DNA of 64,000 nucleotides from Aurelia coerulea (GCA_039566865.1 CM076943.1:21503163-21567162); one strand, 5' to 3'. Positions 34,671 through 46,957 are shown, counted from the first letter of the stretch. Notes: generated by a model from the sequence alone, not told the origin. A program made the numbers and translations.

Positions 34671-35210
34671 GGGACAGTGCAAAGTTTATTTTATAACATG
34701 GCCGGTGCAAAACGTAACGGGGCAACTACTTTTTTTAGCTTGTACAGAACTGGGTCAACACTTTTTACAAAGCAAATATGAACGGGGTAGTACCGTTTTA
34801 TAAGCTCAAGATGAAGTTTGAAATATGAAATGGTTAATTTTGAGGCCAAAATTGTGGATCATGCAAGTTGAGAAATACTTGGAAGGATGTGTATGAACAT
34901 GACGCAAAATGTCCTTGTCAGTTACTTCCAAGAACGATTCATCAGTCATTTCTCTTCATCTTCAAAGTCGATTTCTTCGTTGACAAAGTCTCGTAGAGGC
35001 AAGAATTGATTTTTTATGGTCTTTGGCTAATTCATCGGTGGTACGATACAACATTTGTTGTTCATGAATACGGGGCAGATACATTTTTTTAAGGAAAGGG
35101 TGACGGGGCAGTTGGTTTTTTGGCAATAATTTCATACAGGGCGAGCAGATTTTTTAGCAAGAATTTTGTCCTACACCGGCCATGTAATAAAATAAATTTT
35201 GCCCTGTCCC
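34671..35210. mobile_element. PIF/Harbinger-like MITE, intact (TSD TTA)
   Basis: 540 bp, GGGACAGTGCAAAGTTTATT to AAATTTTGCCCTGTCCC, with TTA at 34668-34670 and 35211-35213. It differs from the 19690 copy by scattered substitutions only. Confidence 0.82.
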
Positions 35211-35213
35211 TTA

Positions 35214-36016
35214 AGTCGGCTATTTCTTTCCGAATAATTGAAGGCATTCTGGAAAAGCCCCCTCCAGAAGTCTGCAAGCACGGGTGATAATAACGATCAA
35301 ACTTCGCCGGTTTTTCTGCTCCACAATGATGACAATTACATGCGTCATAACATAGTTATCCCTATTGGAGAATGGATGCAACGGAATAAATTTGCGATGC
35401 TCAAAATGAAAGATGACATTTTATTTTCTCAAGAGGATAACATGTGCTGAAGCATTTTCAAGTCATGGCTGTAAAGAGGAAATTTTAAGGAAATGTTGTC
35501 ACATTTTTAGGCCGTTTTGGTGGGTTTTTCGAAGAGGATTGCTCGAGATTAAAATTCTTCATGACTTCACAATGGATGGACCGTTTCAAGTCAGGTAAAT
35601 TTTAAAAGCCAATTGGACATGTCGGCAATCAAACATGACATTTACCAACATTTTTACCATAATATTGAGAGAACAGCAGTCTTCCAAACAGCGTGCATTT
35701 CTTCTGATTCACCTGGTAAAATGAAACTATGGAAGAAATTGCATTAATTACTAATTACTAGTCTACCTTCAGGCAATTTAAATCGTTTGCCAAACTAATT
35801 TCTAAACGTCAATTTAGAAATCATCATCATCATGACCATTAATTTATTTACAGTTGAGCAGTAGGCAACAATTAAGAATCGCTATGCAGCTAACTGAGGC
35901 CTACTTATTTATTACATATTCACAATCTACAATTTCAGAAAAAAAGGACTATTAAAATGGGCAACATATATTACAGGAAAAAGTACAAGCTAATTGTCTA
36001 TCCTGCTAGAGAAACC
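35214..36016. other. Unrecognised 0.8 kb
   Basis: Two modest plus-strand frames (35238-35450 and 35413-35598) overlap in different phases and show no motif. No splice pattern I could join. It may hold decayed host or transposon sequence. Confidence 0.3.
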
Positions 36017-36025
36017 CAACTTTCA

Positions 36026-36535
36026 AGCATATGGCTCAAATCTTTAAAAAGGTGGGTGTAAAATTCTATCACATTTTTTTTGAATCAAATGGCTTGAAAG
36101 GAACTTAGGATACTTTGCTGCTAATCTGCCGTGGCAATTTATTGATGTCTTGATTAATTTCAAAATGGTGGCATTTATTATATTTGAGGCTGTGACGTCA
36201 TCAAATTTCTAAATCCTAAACCAGAAAAGCTACATATTTCTGGTTGCCACGATAATGTAGACCTCTATAAACTATGGTTTTCTTGAAGATTGTATCATTT
36301 TGCCTCTATTGACGTAGGATCTACATTGATTTTAAATTTTTCGAAATTTGCCATGAATTTTTCAAAAATAATAAAAAAGCCACCATTTTGAAATTAATCA
36401 AGATATCAATAAATTGCCACGGCAGATTTACAGCAAAGTGCCCCAAGTTTCTTTCAAGCCATCCAATTCAAAGAAAAATGTAATATAATTTTACACACAC
36501 CTTTTTAAAGATTTAAAAGATTTGAGCCGTATGCT
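36026..36535. mobile_element. Mutator-like MITE family 2, intact (9-bp TSD)
   Basis: 510 bp from AGCATATGGCTCAAATC to GATTTGAGCCGTATGCT, flanked on both sides by CAACTTTCA (36017-36025 and 36536-36544). Inner arms carry 'aaaggtgggtgtaaaattc', 'gcttgaaaggaactta' and 'tgacgtcatcaaatttc' in inverse pairs. This copy and the one at 40001 define the family's termini and target length. Confidence 0.85.
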
Positions 36536-36544
36536 CAACTTTCA

Positions 36545-37900
36545 GGATGCATATTTTGCAGAGCTTACAGCTGCATGTCTTACCATTTGAACATCGGTTT
36601 TTTTTTTCTTTAAAAATGGGAAAGTTGTTTGCGTGTTTTATTTCTTGCGGTGAAAACTGCCACAGTTCGTTCCCAAGGTAAGGTATGGACTCAACTCCAA
36701 AAGAAGTGGTTCGTACCTTTGGGAGTTGAACGTCCTTGCCATGCCTCAGATTGTAACTAATGTTTCGCTCATAGAAATAAAGAAAGAAGCAAATCAATAA
36801 AATCATGAGATTCTCACCTTGATATGGTTGCAAATACGAATTAGTCGTGCCGTGAGTTTGCTTGCTATTAAGGATGAATCTTTAGTTTAATTGGCTTTGA
36901 AGGAATCTTCTTCAGTAGAATACTGATCTAGAACTATGTGCCTCAAAATAGGATCAAAATAAAAGTCAATACGATTAGAATTCTAGGCCACATCACAGTT
37001 GAAAAAATGCCGCTAAAGCACGATGATTCAACGTCAGAAAAACCAAGGATTATGTTTCTTAGAGCCTTGGTATGCGTGCATAAGACCAGCTGATTGGTCG
37101 ATTCATAATTAACAGCTACGGTGTCTGCGATCTCTCAAAGTTTTGTCCGTCGGTCGGTTCGTTGATTGTGGAAATATGCGACTGGTTTGACGCTTTGCTC
37201 GCTTCACTGAATGTTATGCCGATTGAAATGGATTTTGTGAAATGAATTGACTCCTGATCTTTCTTGCTTTGAAAAATGGTAAGGATCGCTCGCTCGGAAT
37301 CTTGCCAATGCCGTTTTACTTGACTTTGCGCGGCGTAAATTTATGTGCAGCTTCTGTTTTGATTTACTAAACAGTTTTGAAAAAGGAAATTGAAACTTCG
37401 ATCAATTGAAATTACTATCTTGTTTATTTTATTAGTATGGATTCATACACTGTGCTTTGCATGATCTTGTCATTGGGAATTTTGGAGAAGAAACATGGAA
37501 GAAGATATTGTAAGTACCCGTTCAGTATTCTATTTCTCTAGCAACCAGTTTGTATTTACTTTGTAGCTTTCCTACTCAATATTCAAGGGCGGATTTGATA
37601 GCTCGAGGGCAAAGCGCAACTTTGGTACCTGCTAAAACGGTTCATTTACTTTTCTGTGCGTTTTAGAAACTCAGTCCAGCTTAACGTAGTTTTGGTTTAT
37701 TTCTCATACATTCAAGCATAAGATTATTCCTACCAGCTTGTCATTTTTAACCACGACCAGGCTATTCCTTGTGCCCACAACGCCTTTATAAACCCAAAGA
37801 AATCTTCAAGTTTTATGCCGAGCAAGCTGAACGGAAATTAAGACCTGTTTCACTGTTGCAGACTATTCCAAACAACAAACAAACACACGGAGTCGCTTCT
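36545..37900. other. Unrecognised 1.35 kb
   Basis: A minus-strand frame (36513-36833) starts in the MITE end and shows no motif. Around 37260-37290 there is 'gaaaaatggtaaggatcg', which could suggest a start or donor, but no exon can be followed. Nothing supported. Confidence 0.3.
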
Positions 37901-37904
37901 ATGC

Positions 37905-38180
37905 ACTCATCAATCATTATTTTGAAGAGCGCAAAGACAACAATTTGTAGCATTTTTCTTATGTTTATTTGGCAGTAAACATTTTGACACACATCATCAA
38001 TTTCTCCTTACACTTCTATAATCTCCTCAATCGTTATGTTGAAGAACGCAAAGACAACAATTTGTAGCATTTTCCTTATGTTTATTCGTCAATAAACATT
38101 TCGAAACAAATCATTTCTTCTTAATCTACAATCAAAATCTACAGTCTCATCGATCGCTATGTTGAAGAACGCACAATCAG
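37905..38180. repeat. Diverged tandem repeat, about 120-bp period
   Basis: The phrase GAAGAACGCAAAGACAACAA followed by 'tttgtagcattttccttatgtttatt' occurs at about 37924 and 38041, and its start again at 38163 (spacings about 117 and 122). Roughly 2.3 copies. It overlaps the end of the open frame at 37769-37978, which it makes doubtful as a gene. Confidence 0.7.
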
Positions 38181-39968
38181 TAAAATATTTATAACTACTT
38201 TTAGGTAACTCCAGACTGAATATTTTCAGAGCAAATTTAGTTATCAACACAAATATCTACAAGAACTTTATTCTACCCTTTCAATGCATGCTAAAATCGC
38301 TGCTTCGTACCAAAATATCCCTACGAATTGATAGAAGGTTTCTTAACTTTGTGTGCTTTAATTCATTGGAACCTACTTGTTTTAAAGCAAACCATATCAA
38401 GAAATCATTATGGATCTCAGCTTCCAAGCTGAATCAACCACCAGAAATCCAGCGAAAATATCACTGGGCAAAATCAAAAGCTAAAAAGTTTGTGCCAAGT
38501 GTGTTGCCCATGCTACTATGAAATGTCTGTGAGCTATAATTCAATTTCCACAATAGATTTGGAATTAATCTATTTCTTTGTCAAACTCTATAGGTGTGAT
38601 ATTCAACCAAGCGAATTTGCTTCACATCATATTAATGATAAATGAGTTTTGCCATTTTGCAACTCCATTTTTCACAACTGTTATGCAACTCAAGAAATAT
38701 TTCATGGATCTTCGATATTTATTTCTTCCTACGCGTTTTTAGTATTTATTTCTATGACTTTAGAAGGTAGAAATTGAGTCCAAAATACAAGAATACATAT
38801 CACAAATCATATCAACCAACCTTTATCCAAATAATGTAAAAGCCTGATCAAATTTTGCAACCACGTGAGTCAGAAAAAACCTAGATTGTTTGCCAATCGT
38901 TGCTGATGGGGTTTATTTTGCGAATTCGTTTCTTCACCGTTTATTGCATAAGGCCAAATTTTATATGAAAATTTGTTTGATCGAAATTGGTCATTCCGTT
39001 CCATTATTACGACCGATTTTAGTTGCATGACGTTTGCAAGATCCCTAGACTCTCCAAAGTCTAGACTTATTACAGTTGACGAAATAGACTTGAGGCAAGT
39101 CTACAAGATCCCTAAAATAGTTCTTTAGTTAGATTCATCTTCATGCTCATGGGAATTTCTCTACCAACGAATTTAAACGAAGCATGCATTGTGTTAGAAT
39201 ACAAAATGAAAGATAATCGACAGAGCAGAAAATGCATAAAATGACGTCATCTAGCCTTCTGGATATAGGGAAATGTAATGTTTGGATACATAACCCTTTT
39301 GAAGTGATAAGGAAGAAACTATCAAGTGCTGCCTAATTTCCTGATTTGTGCAAGGAGGCTACGGGGTCTCAAAGTTACGATTCTTCGTGCATGCGCGCGC
39401 AGTTTCTTCTCTGTCAAGATAATCTTAATTTGTTTTATACCCCTAATGAGACCATTTATCTAATTATCATTTTTAAGAAGCAGAAAGCTCTCCTGCTAGC
39501 GATACTTTCACCAAAATATCTATATCACAAAATTGCAAATAGATGCAGAAGGGAATGACCTATTTCAACAAACTAAATTTCAAAAGCTAATTTAATCCTT
39601 ATTCCAGGAAATGTACGTTTAGCACCCTCAGTTTGACTTATCTTTTGCCAAGATTTGGATTGTTAAACACTCCTATATTTGCCTCACTCACCCGCTGTAT
39701 CCTAGAATGAAAAGTTCATTGATAATGCAATACTGTATAACCATGAATAGGACCACACTCTTGAATAAGATCCCTCTGGAAAAAGCACCCATGCGGTATT
39801 AAAATTCAATAAAGATTTAAATTTATATTGATGTATACATTCTTGGCCTTGGTTTTACGTTTAACATTGTAACATCAGTGATACACTTTATATGAGTATT
39901 TGCAATATTGCATCCTGTAAATTCTTGTTTTACTTACATTCTTTAAATTCCTCCGCACCATCATTACC
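38181..39968. other. Unrecognised 1.8 kb with one modest ORF
   Basis: The plus frame 38288-38521 (77 codons) is Lys/Leu-rich, with no motif I know. A short repeated phrase 'gtctac/ctctagac' appears near 39050-39110. No splice-consistent exon and no transposon termini. Confidence 0.3.
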
Positions 39969-39970
39969 TA

Positions 39971-41183
39971 GTGGGTGAGTCAGAACAGAGTTAACACGTT
40001 AGCATAGGTTCCAAATCTTTAGAAAGGCTGGTGTAAAATTCAATGACCTATTTCTTTGAACTGAATGACTTCAAAGAAACTTAAGCTATTTCTCTATAAT
40101 TCTACCGTTGGACTTTTCTGAAATCTTCAATATTTTCAGAATTAGAGTGTTTTTTTTTTACTTTTTCAAGTATTCAAGAAAAATGTTCAAAAAAAACTTA
40201 AAACCATCGTAATTTCTAAACTGTTTGGAGCAACATGAAATATTTTCGAAGAAATTCATAGTTTATGGATTTCTACAATATGGTATCAAGCAAAAGTCTG
40301 TCACTTTTCTGGTTTATGATTTAGAAATTTGATGACGTCACACCCTCAAATGAGTTAAAATATGCCAAAATTTTGAAAAATATTCAAAAATTCTGAAAAG
40401 TCCAACGGTAGAATTAAAGATAAGTGACTAAAGTTTGTTTCAAGCCACTTAGTCCGAAGAAATAGATCACAGAATTTTACACCCACCTTTTTGCGCCGAG
40501 TTAAAGATTTGGAAGCTATGCTTAACACGTTTGGCAGGCTGTGGAATAAAATGCACATGACCGATGTTAATCAATCAGTCGAAGGCAAACTTGCATGTGA
40601 AAATTATGTTTGGTCAAATCATTCATTTCTTAGGCCCATGAATGAGGATAATTCTTGTTAGAGGTTTGTATTGGATCGATGATTCAACATTCAATTCTGG
40701 TTCATGATTTATTTACCTTTGAAATTTTAATTCAATGTCTGAAACTGACAATGATATCTAATTTAAGTTTCAATGGCAAATGAATCATTGGAGGGAATCA
40801 AACGTGGAATTCTAGTTCCCATTGAACCGCTTTCGAGCATTTTGTTTATTTTTGGGCCTAGAACATGAGTGACTTTACCAAGCAATATTTGCATATCTAA
40901 GTTAGCCTTTGACTGATCGATTAACATTTCATTTTTGAATTTCTGCCACGTACTTTTTACTCCACAGCCCACCAAATTAGACTGATTACAATTCGTCTTA
41001 AATTTCGCTCGTTTTCTATATCGTTGATTTTAACCTAATTGCTCTTAGCATTCAATTTAATAAATAGTTAAAATAATTCTACTCAATAGATTAGTAAAAA
41101 AAGTTTTGTCATTGCGAGCGAAAACTAGGGACGAACTGTAAGAAGTCTACCACCACACGTGTTAACTTTGTTGACTCACCCGG
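39971..41183. mobile_element. Tc1/mariner-like MITE (GTGGGTGAGTC type) carrying a nested MITE
   Basis: TA-flanked, left GTGGGTGAGTCAGAACAGAG, right inverse 'tttgttgactcacccgg'. Paired TTAACACG/CGTGTTAA sequences lie next to the ends. Without the nested MITE at 40001 and its duplicated target it is about 680 bp. The ends resemble those at 54279 (CCGGGTGAGT). Confidence 0.7.
40001..40522. mobile_element. Mutator-like MITE family 2, nested (9-bp TSD)
   Basis: 522 bp from AGCATAGGTTCCAAATC to GATTTGGAAGCTATGCT, flanked on both sides by TAACACGTT (39992-40000 and 40523-40531). It inserted 30 bp inside the left end of the mariner-like MITE, which fixes the order of insertion. Confidence 0.85.
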
Positions 41184-41401
41184 TAACATAGCAGTACATC
41201 ATCACGCATTTACCTTGCTATTCAATAAGCCTCCTTCTAGCCTCACTGCACAAGGATCCTCAACTTACGCGCAACTCATTGAAGTGAATTGATGTTGTTG
41301 TTATCGCTTCAGTGAGGCTGTTAGGTAGCTTATGTAGTTATAGCAGCATATCAGTTCAGGCAAGGAGCAAACTACGACATGTATTCAGTTTAGCCTCATT
41401 C

Positions 41402-41716
41402 CCGAGGGGGGTATTTGACTTATATTTGTACGGGGGTGTGCCCACAAAATATTTTTTTAAACCCTGCTCCAGAATTTCTCGCTCCAAATGATAACTGATT
41501 CTAGAAAAATTGGTGAAAAGTATACTCTAAAACATGAAAATTTGACTGAAAAACGATCCAATCCAACAAAATATCCCTTTTTGCCATGTTTTGACAACCT
41601 GCTCTAGAAAAAGTGCCTTATTTTGATACCCCGTGCTGGAAAAATTGGTGAGAACGACACCCTGAAAAACGGCACATCCTCGTCTGACAATTATACCAAG
41701 TACCCCCCCCCCCGGG
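41402..41716. mobile_element. G-tract (CCCGGG-end) hAT-like MITE
   Basis: Starts CCGAGGGGGGTATTTGACTT, ends AAGTACCCCCCCCCCCCGGG. CTCATTC lies at both flanks (7 bp, or 8 with the shared C). Internally it has repeated 'gaaaaattggtgaaaa' units in both directions, like its relatives. Confidence 0.7.
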
Positions 41717-42439
41717 CTCATTCCTCAAATAAGACCCCATCTCTAATAAGCTCCCATGCAAAAATTCATTTTGACAGCATTTATTCGAGGATTTATTGGA
41801 CCCTAATGTTTACAATGGTGAACTGTGTAATGAGGTCTAAATATAGGACCCCATATGGCTCTTATGAATCTTTAATTCCAGGAACTTCGTTATCTTATAT
41901 ATTCATGAAGTTTTGAGATTATTTAAAGAGAAATGTTTCAGCACCGAAAAGACAAAAAATTACCAGAATTTTCCAAACCAACTCTACTTCAAATAGCCAG
42001 GTCAAGTTTATAATTTTTTGGAATGAAAAGTTTCTAGATTGCGCACACGATACTCTAATTTTTTTTCTTTATCACTAAAGTTTAAAATACAAGAAACAAA
42101 ACTCAAATTTAATTATTGTTGAGGTGGAGGCAAAGAAACATAACGTTATCGAGTTGCCTCTACACACAACATCACAAATTTACTAACGATTTTCAGAGAA
42201 AATTAACTTTACACTACAAATAAGAGACAAAGGCCAAATTTACACTTGAGGCGATCTTTCGATGCGGCGCACGCAGCAAAGCCAGATCAATCCAACTTCG
42301 CCGCATTGCCACGCTTCATGTTTACAATACCCTAATGTTTACAATACCCAAGTTAGAATCTTGCTTTGGATTGTACACTGGGATTCATGAAAATAGATTG
42401 GGATTCATAGAAACAGAGTTTTGATAATATATCAATATA

Positions 42440-42610
42440 ATGAGCACGACAGATTCCTTTGATCCTGAATGGGAATATGTGCCAAGAGAAACTCATTTGA
42501 TGCCTTCTGGATTAGTTAAGCCGGCTTTGAGGGGAAAGAGGCCCAAACTTAGGGAATTTAGGCCACCGGATCTTGCGCCAAGAATTCAGGCAAAAAGTCA
42601 CGAGTCCTAA
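42440..42610 (+). CDS. Possible 56-residue ORF with a nearby polyadenylation signal
   Basis: ATG at 42440 opens MSTTDSFDPEWEYVPRETHL, then an Arg/Pro/Lys-rich stretch ending QAKSHES and TAA. The composition is polar and protein-like, unlike the Phe/Leu-rich chance frames around it. AATAAA follows about 80 bp after the stop, near 42688, then a run of TTCAG. It could be the last exon of a host gene, or the C terminus of a transposon protein whose 3' tail is the TTCAG repeat. I recognise no family. No acceptor site was identified upstream, and the evidence is weak. Confidence 0.25.
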   Translation: MSTTDSFDPEWEYVPRETHLMPSGLVKPALRGKRPKLREFRPPDLAPRIQAKSHES

Positions 42611-42699
42611 TGTTTGAACAAACCCAGAATTCATGCTTCTACTCAATGGTGTGTATCTATATAACTGATCGTACTATTGAAAAAGAATTGAATAAAAGC

Positions 42700-42722
42700 G
42701 GTTCAGTTCAGTTCAGTTCAGT
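42700..42722. repeat. (TTCAG)n, about four units
   Basis: Short perfect pentanucleotide tract after an AATAAA. Sequence directly after it (GTTTGATTTTACAT) has an inverse partner at about 46868-46890 beyond the 3.35-kb insertion, so it belongs to the arm of an older palindrome. Confidence 0.7.
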
Positions 42723-42734
42723 TTGATTTTACAT

Positions 42735-45700
42735 TAGTCCGGTAGCAGAAGGGGGGGTAGTACCACCAAACGAGGTAATTTGTGAGACCAAGTGATTTTG
42801 GTCAATTTTGGGGCGTAGAATTCGAATATCGATGTTCTTTTTGTGGGGGAGGGGCCGTTTTTGAGATATGGGGGTAAATGCCCCCAAAATTGAAGGAAAA
42901 TGTGTTATTATTAAGACTCTCGATGTACCCCTTTAAAAGTTCATTTTTAGCTTTAGAACATTGATAATGGCCCCATCTAGCTCATAAAAGGTACTTTCGA
43001 GGTTTTGGATCATTCTGGGGTAACCCTGCCCCCAAATGGGGGCAACAAAGCAAGATGATTAAAATTCACTAAAAGTACCTTACCATACCAATTCAGGGGT
43101 GTAGAACCCGAATTTCGATGTTATTTTGATGGGAGAGGAACAGTTTATGAAATATAGGGGCAAATGCCCCTAAATAGGGGTCAAAGGTCAAACTCTTTTG
43201 GTAACCTTTGGTGCTTGTCATTTCAAGTCTTGTAATGATTCTCATAGAAAGATGTTATTTTAACAGGAAAAGGGAGCTTTTCAAATATAGCGGCGACTGC
43301 CTTAAAAATGGGGTAAAGTTTGTTGTTGTCGAACGCCTCACTCAAAGCATAAACATTTTGATCTTCAGCTATGGGAAATGGAATTTGGGATCAGTAAATT
43401 CATGAATAGCAATAGCTTAATCTATTTTTTCAGGTTGTTACCTTCTTCTAACCCCGAAATGTTACCCCGAATTTGGGGGCAATGAGAGAGATTATCTGTG
43501 TCCACTTCATGGTCGAAGTGCCTCATCCTATGAATTTCCGACAGTAACATTGCAACAGAGAGCCTTGTTTGGTCCTACTGTGTTTACGGTTCAAACTTCA
43601 TACCTACTTATGGTTCCTTTCAATCAAGGGAAACATTGGATGGTGCCCTCAGCCATGATCCTATAAAGAGGCTCTGTTGCAACATGTTGAATGGGTCGTT
43701 AATAGACCAGTTCAGTAATGAACAAATTCTGTAATTACTGCAAGTTCATGTTACTCTATTTTTTACATTTATGGCCAATTTCCAGTTCCCTTGGACTTCG
43801 AATTCGCATCCAAATCCACACTTCAAAGACATTAGGACGATGACTTACCATTAAATCATCCAATGAAATTACGCGAATCTATTCATGATGCTCTCTTGTA
43901 AAGGATAACAATGGTGGTGTGCCCGTTTGCACTTTCGGCTGCATTATTGTGATTTGCATCTTTCGTTGAGACTTTTCCGTTTGGAATCCTTCCTTACATG
44001 TCAAATTCGGATGCAATTGCCTGCCGATCGGTGAGCAAAAGATTCGGATGCAAATCCTAAATCCAAAGGAACTAGCAATGGGCTAAAAAATCAGAACTTA
44101 AGATATTGTCATCATCCTCGACCATCTCTTCCATTGCTGGCATGAATCAGCAACTCTGCTATCCTTTCCTGGACTTAGGTGCAGCCTAATGTTTAGATGG
44201 GCTTATTTCATGGATAGTGCCCAATATGATGGCTTCGTTGCTTTAATAGTGCTTGAATCGCGCCTGAAGTGAAATAACTTTTGCCTGATTAGAGGGGCTA
44301 TGCAGCACACCCCAGCCACCCGACTCTTATGCCAATGTCAATGTATCTGTTCTGAATACACTTCATCTGTCCAATTTTATCATTATATCTGGTAATCAGC
44401 CTGATTGGCCAGGATAACCCAGCGATCAGGATTTGATGCATTTCACCACATTTTGTAACAAAGTTTGCTGTCTGGTATGGTGGAAGGAGAGACAAGTCAA
44501 TGCCATTTTCATATTCTTTCAATCTCCTAAATATATTTTTCATCACTTTGTTTGATGAATACTGCTGCTTTCTTTCAAAACGTCTACCTAAAAGAAGTGC
44601 CAATCCATCCAGCTCTGGTCAGATATTATATCTTGCTTGACTGTTGCCTAAACAGCGAACAAGAAATGTACCTTTCATATGTATCCACCAAAACTGTTTT
44701 CCTTTACGAAGAATACCGTAAAAGCTCTTGCAAAGAATACCCGGGAGGCTTGTGTAATTTTGGAAACCCGAGAGGGGGCTCGTTAGAGAAGGGAGGGTTA
44801 TGCACCTTGCCAAGGATATAAACAATAGCTTTTTAGTTCCTATGCCCCATATTCTGTGGAGTCAACAGACAATTTCACGAGTCAAATGCCTTTTCGTCGT
44901 GGAGGAAAGCTTCTGTGGCATTTGTTTTTTCGTGATCATGCTCAATTTCTTTCACACGTCAATCGATGTTCCATTCTTGGCCTTTATACAGGACATATCT
45001 CATGCCATAAAAGTGAGCGTCTAATGAGTTAATGACTGGTTTCAAGCCATACATGTTTCATCGGCCTTGAAATTACTTCTTTCCTTCCATTATTTCTAAA
45101 AATTTGTTAATGTCAGCAGGAATACGAATATCGGGAGTTCATATGCCAAATTTATCTTCGTCACAAGAAATACTGTTCTATAAATGTGTCTGGCGTTCTC
45201 ATGATACCGTTGATGTTAGCAGCCATATCCAAAATATATAAGATGTTCTTCGCGCTCTTGAGCAGTGAAGTCCCGGCTGCATTTAAGATTTGTCTCCCTG
45301 TTTTCCTCCTCCCGTTTTTCGACCAAAGTGGCAAGTTCATCAATGGTGTGAGGGTAAAGTGCAAAATATTCCTACCGGAAGAGATATTGCTGCATAACAT
45401 CGAAACTCAGATTCTACACCCAAGAATAACTGGAAATTGATAAGATCATGTGTTTTTAGTGAAACAGCAATCGACTTCCTTGGTTGCTCCCATTTAGGAC
45501 AGCATTGCCTCGGAGAGGAATATGATGACTTTAAACCTAAACAGCGCTATGGACCAGCATTTTAGTACGAATATGATAGTAAGACTTGTGATTTAATTAG
45601 GGTGACAAACATCAAACTTTACCAAAAGATTTTGACCTTTGACCCCTGTTTGGGGCATTTGCCCCTATATTTCAAAAATAGTTACTCTCCCATCAAAATA

Positions 45701-46088
45701 ACATCGAAATTCGGGTTCTACATCCCTGAATTGGTATGGTAAGGTACTTTTAGTGAATTTTGAATCATCTTGCTTTGTTGCCCCCATTTGGGGGCAGGGT
45801 TACCCCAGAATGATCCGAAACCTCGAAAGTACCTTTTATGAGCTAGATGGGGCCATTAACAATGTTCTACAGCTAAAAATGAACTTTTAAAGGGGTACAT
45901 CGAGAGTCTTAACAATAACACATTTTCCTTCAATTTTGGGGGCATTTACCCCCATATCTCAAAAACGGCCCCTCCCCCACAAAAAGAACATCGATATTCG
46001 AATTCTACGCCCCAAAATTGACCAAAATCACTTGGTCTCACAAATTACCTCGTTTGGTGGTACTACCCCCCCTTCTGCTACCGGACTA
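42735..46088. mobile_element. Unclassified 3.35-kb transposon with ~470-bp inverted termini
   Basis: Termini TAGTCCGGTAGCAGAAGGGG and the inverse; the inverted match continues from 42735 to about 43204 and from 45618 to 46088 with few differences. CAT lies on both sides (42732-42734 and 46089-46091). The interrupted palindrome on either side reconstructs as '...TTTTACAT-GGGACAA...', confirming the boundaries. Each terminus holds two related sub-blocks about 270 bp apart, sharing a 'gtagaa..cgaat.tcgatgtt.ttttg' phrase and a G-rich/C-rich 'ggggcaaatgcccc' hairpin. The 2.4-kb centre has only broken frames (for example minus 44298-44603), none recognised. Superfamily unknown. Confidence 0.7.
44298..44603 (-). 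pseudogene. Frame in the 3.35-kb element, possible transposase remnant
   Basis: 101 codons on the minus strand, the longest frame in the element's core. It includes NIFRRLKEYENGIDLS and LITRYNDKIGQMKCIQNRYI. The composition is plausible for a protein, but the frame has no continuation and no DDE motif I can place. It overlaps a plus-strand frame at 44552-44821. A decayed transposase is an inference from location only. Confidence 0.2.
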
Positions 46089-46890
46089 CATGGGACAAAC
46101 GAGACAAATGGAACAAGTCTAGTTTCTCCACAAGATCTTTCCCTGTTTGATCAATATCATGGAACTAGGAAGACAAATGGGATTGAAAACTAAGGTAGAT
46201 TTGTACACATTGTCCATCGGCATATAGGCTTAGAAGTATCTAGTACTGAATTATAAATGATTGATCCAATGAGTTATTGGGTTCTTCTAACAAGGGCAGA
46301 TTTTGTAATACAATAGCATCAGTTGCTTTTGTTTTAAAACACAATTCAAAGAGATTAGCGACTGCAGACAAGAAAATTCTCTTAACCAGTAAACAAACGA
46401 AGCCGCGAAAGTTGCCCGACACCAGTAGGGCAAACTCTCTCCTTGTGCACGTGAAAGGTGGTTTTTCAGAGAAGTAAAACTACCTTTTGCATGCACAAGG
46501 CGAGAGTTTGCCCTACTGGTTTCTGGGCAACTTTTGCGGCTTTGTTTGTTTTGAATTACTGGTTGAGAGAATTTTTTTTTTCTGCAATGGCTAATCGCTT
46601 TGACTGTGCTGTCAGTCAAACAAAAGCCGCTGATGCTATTGTATTACAAACTTTGCCCTTGTTGGAAGAACCCAATAATTCATTAGATTAATCATTGCAA
46701 ATTCAGTACCAGAGACTTCTGAACCTTTATGCCGAGGGACAATGTGTACAAATCTACGTTAGTTTTTCAATCCCATTTGTCCTCCTAGTTGAACGAAATT
46801 CATCAAAGAAGGAGAAATCTTGTGGCGAAACTAGACTTACTCTACTTGTCCTGCTTGTCCCATGTAATTGTAAAATTAAACTGAACTTGG
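46089..46890. repeat. Interrupted palindrome around the family 1 MITE at 46289
   Basis: The left arm (about 46089-46210, with 42700-42731 before the insertion) and right arm (about 46725-46890) are inverse: 'gggacaaacgagacaaatgg' pairs with 'cttgtcctgcttgtccc', and 'agatttgtacacattgtcc' with 'ggacaatgtgtacaaatct'. The centre is a Mutator-like MITE. The 3.35-kb element landed in its left arm. Confidence 0.7.
46289..46663. mobile_element. Mutator-like MITE family 1, short copy at a palindrome centre
   Basis: AACAAGGGCAGATTTTG to AACTTTGCCCTTGTT, 375 bp. Instead of a direct TSD, the flanks are inverse (GGGTTCTTCT and GGAAGAACCC), so the symmetry continues outwards. A further half copy (right end only, '...AAATCTGTCCTTGTT') ends near 46957. 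Confidence 0.7.
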
Positions 46891-46957
46891 AAACTTTGAA
46901 TTGAGGTGTCAATTAAACCAACTGATGCTATTGTGTTACAAAATCTGTCCTTGTTGG

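Noticed and set aside
36513..36833. 106-codon minus-strand ORF with a cysteine cluster (CSNGKTCSCKLCKIC).
   Set aside because: The cysteine spacing matches no zinc-finger family I know, the frame runs into a MITE terminus, and there is no splice support.
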